In this document: positions 62,637 through 64,000 of the stretch, in pieces
How positions within the stretch are numbered: the stretch's first letter is position 1
How the letters are laid out: every line of letters starts with the position of its first letter
NCBI GenBank assembly: GCA_016839765.1
Contig: JAEOTP010000043.1
Coordinates: forward strand, 62,001 to 126,000
Reading direction: 5' to 3'
Source: Promethearchaeota archaeon
Lineage (GTDB): Archaea > Asgardarchaeota > Lokiarchaeia > Sigyniarchaeales > SOKP01
DNA length: 64,000 bases
The notes under the pieces: generated by a model
The model's database searches: none
What the model was told of the DNA's origin: nothing
What the model saw: only the letters and a program-made list of their open reading frames with translations
Position numbers and translations under genes: made by a program

Positions 62637-63740
62637 TTAATATTTTGAAGGAGTTTTAGATTTGATTTTATATTTTGGTATCTCTTGAACTTTTTTCAAT
62701 TCTTTCTCAAAATCTCTTTTTTCTCTAAGGAACCTCTCTTTATCTCTTTCTAATTTTTCTCTTTCTCTTCTAATAGCATTTTTTTCAGTGTCTATCATCG
62801 ACTTTTCTTTTACTAAATGCTTATAATCATTATTTAATCTTTTTTGTTTATCTTCCAAATCACGAATCTTGCGTTCTAATGAATAATAAGTATCTTCCGC
62901 TTTAGGAACTTTCCTATTTAGCTCTTTTAATCTTGTTTCTTGTTGTTGTTTCTTTTTTTCCAAATTTCTTACATCATTTTCAATTTTATCTCTAAAGTTT
63001 TCCAAATCTTCTTTTTTTTTATCAATTTCACGAGCTTTAAGATTTAGATCTTTTTTTTTAATACGATTTTTTTCTTTTTCATCTTTTAATTTTCTTTTTT
63101 CATCATCAATCCGGTTTTTTTCATCAAAAATGTTTTTTCTTAGATCATTGATTTCTTTATTTAAATTATCCCTTTCTTTTGAAAGATGTTTGATTTCATT
63201 TCTCAACTCCATTAATTCATTTTCTAATTTTTCAATTGTTCTCTCTAATGCATTTTCTCTTCTTTCCATTCCAGGTATTTTGGTTTTAATCTCTTTAACA
63301 CGAACTTCTGCTCTTGCTTTTTCTCTTTCTAAATATTTTTTCTCACTTTCTAAAGCGTCTTTTAGTCTATCTAACTTTTCTTGATATTTATCTAGGTCGG
63401 CATTTTTTTGATCTAACTCTCTTTCTTTTAAACTTAGATTATTTCTATGTTGCTTTATTCCATTTTTCATTCTTTCTAATTCACTTTTTAACTTTTCACG
63501 TTGGTTTAGAAGATTTTTGACTTCAAGTTCTTTCTCTTTTCTCTTTTTTTCAAGTTCTTTTATATTATCTTGATACCCTTCAAGTTTTTTAATAACCTTT
63601 TCCCAATCGCTTTTTTCTCTGTTTAACTTTATCCTTTCTTCCTTTATCTTTTTAAGTAGTCTTGTATCTTGAATAATTTCGATTTCTTCTTCTGGCGTTT
63701 TCTCTCGAATTTGATACTTAGGAATTGGTTTATCATTCAT
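62637..63740 (-). CDS. Long coiled-coil protein
   Basis: A 367-residue protein of continuous heptads, extremely rich in Lys, Glu, Arg and Asp (e.g. KKIKEERIKLNREKSDWEKV), SMC-hinge-free and without head domain. It starts and ends with similar short pieces, PKYQIREKTPEEE near the N-terminus and PKYKIKSKTPSKY at the C-terminus. This near-repeat at both tips may mark a common docking peptide. No enzyme motif. Followed by the nucleotidyltransferase gene. Confidence 0.75.
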   Translation of the reverse strand: MNDKPIPKYQIREKTPEEEIEIIQDTRLLKKIKEERIKLNREKSDWEKVIKKLEGYQDNIKELEKKRKEKELEVKNLLNQREKLKSELERMKNGIKQHRNNLSLKERELDQKNADLDKYQEKLDRLKDALESEKKYLEREKARAEVRVKEIKTKIPGMERRENALERTIEKLENELMELRNEIKHLSKERDNLNKEINDLRKNIFDEKNRIDDEKRKLKDEKEKNRIKKKDLNLKAREIDKKKEDLENFRDKIENDVRNLEKKKQQQETRLKELNRKVPKAEDTYYSLERKIRDLEDKQKRLNNDYKHLVKEKSMIDTEKNAIRREREKLERDKERFLREKRDFEKELKKVQEIPKYKIKSKTPSKY

Positions 63741-63944
63741 GATATTTCTTTAATTCATTTAATTTCTTAATTAAATTATATTAATATTAACTCTAAAGTG
63801 TTTGCAATTTGAAATTAGGCTCTTTTTGTATTTCTTGTAGATTCTATTTATATATTATAACTTCCATTATTTTTATTAAGAAATTACAAAAAATAATTAA
63901 AAAACTCAATAAAATTAATAATTCGAATAATTAGGTGTTTTTTT

Positions 63945-64000
63945 ATGGAGTTTGATGAAGAATTTGATGAAGAGTTTGATGATGAATTTGATGAAGAACT
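63945..64000 (+). CDS. Start of an acidic FDEE-repeat protein (cut by window end)
   Basis: ATG at 63945 begins an ORF reading MEFDEEFDEEFDDEFDEE up to the window edge, i.e. tandem (E/D)FDEE tetrapeptides. At DNA level this is a 12-base tandem repeat (GAATTTGATGAA-like). It may be a genuine acidic N-terminal tail of a larger protein. Nothing more can be said from 56 bases. Confidence 0.5.
   Translation, partial: MEFDEEFDEEFDDEFDEE

Noticed and set aside
1-64000. Search for tRNA, rRNA, IS elements, integrases, toxin-antitoxin and CRISPR-Cas genes.
   Set aside because: None recognised by eye; a tRNAscan/ISfinder run would be needed to exclude degenerate ones.

Overview
This window is AT-rich, gene-dense archaeal DNA. 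It most likely comes from an Asgard (Loki-type, Promethearchaeota) archaeon. Three proteins carry small-GTPase domains, two of them behind the same kind of extra N-terminal domain. There is also an alpha-SNAP-like TPR protein, several TPR and coiled-coil proteins, FtsZ, archaeal-type AlaRS with its N-terminal zinc motif, archaeal D-aminoacyl-tRNA deacylase, EndoQ, tRNase Z, ADP-forming acyl-CoA synthetase, and CODH/ACS-type proteins. The lifestyle suggested is strictly anaerobic: Wood-Ljungdahl enzymes, corrinoid protein, rubrerythrin, superoxide reductase and a flavodiiron protein. No rRNA, tRNA, CRISPR array, transposase or integrase was recognised.

Layout. 0-12 kb: a partial ADP-forming acyl-CoA synthetase, the CODH/ACS corrinoid subunit (CdhE), a HAD phosphatase, a secreted gingipain-like (C25) protein, a SNAP-like TPR protein, a ubiquitin-like sulfur carrier, a coiled-coil/tRNase Z pair and a MacB-type ABC exporter. 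12.0-12.2 kb: a GC-richer intergenic island with its own TATA box, a closing helix, three perfect hairpins and a terminal T-run. I read it as an unassigned structured RNA. 12.3-18.5 kb: a corrinoid protein, then a sulfur-relay island (TusA, DsrE-like, a cysteine desulfurase without the PLP lysine, an IscU fused to a TrxR-like half, and a four-domain CoA-disulfide-reductase/rhodanese/TusA/rhodanese protein). 18.6-25.9 kb: oxygen and peroxide defence (rubrerythrin, desulfoferrodoxin, flavodiiron protein, rubredoxin, rubredoxin-like protein, NADH:rubredoxin oxidoreductase) with an acyl-CoA dehydrogenase and an acyltransferase. 26-32 kb: a divergent CooS-type CODH, a beta-helix surface protein, a polyferredoxin-like protein, an HTH_10 regulator and an iron-sulfur flavoprotein. 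The palindrome GAACATGTTC, or a close variant, stands before the first three.

32-43 kb: a degenerate GTPase-like protein, a serine beta-lactamase-like hydrolase, HEAT protein, glutaredoxin plus ferredoxin:thioredoxin reductase catalytic chain, tandem CCG-domain (HdrB/GlcF-like) proteins, a Rab-like GTPase with an N-terminal extension, and a PDO-PDO-TrxR thiol operon. 43-48 kb: a ZIP transporter with a DtxR-type repressor and a candidate operator, a ferredoxin, two Cys-bearing Lrp regulators, a degenerate ZIP-like protein and DtdA. 48-64 kb: hypotheticals, a third GTPase with a C-terminal Zn-binding tail, a NUDIX gene interrupted exactly at an A_AAA_AAG slippery heptamer, a metallophosphoesterase, AlaRS, FtsZ, EndoQ, TPR, a nucleotidyltransferase, a coiled-coil protein and the start of an acidic FDEE-repeat protein.

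How the genes work together. The centre of the window looks like an integrated thiol, persulfide and oxygen-stress estate that would protect and build the Fe-S/Ni-Fe-S enzymes of the Wood-Ljungdahl pathway. Electron carriers (ferredoxins, rubredoxins) and thiol carriers (PDO, Grx, FTR, TrxR) would link NAD(P)H to sulfur transfer and O2/peroxide reduction. The most promising undescribed items are the structured RNA at 12.04-12.21 kb, the GAACATGTTC candidate regulon, the IscS(Asp)/IscU-TrxR fusion pair, the GTPases with a common N-terminal extension, and the NUDIX frameshift. All function calls rest on motif reading without database searches.
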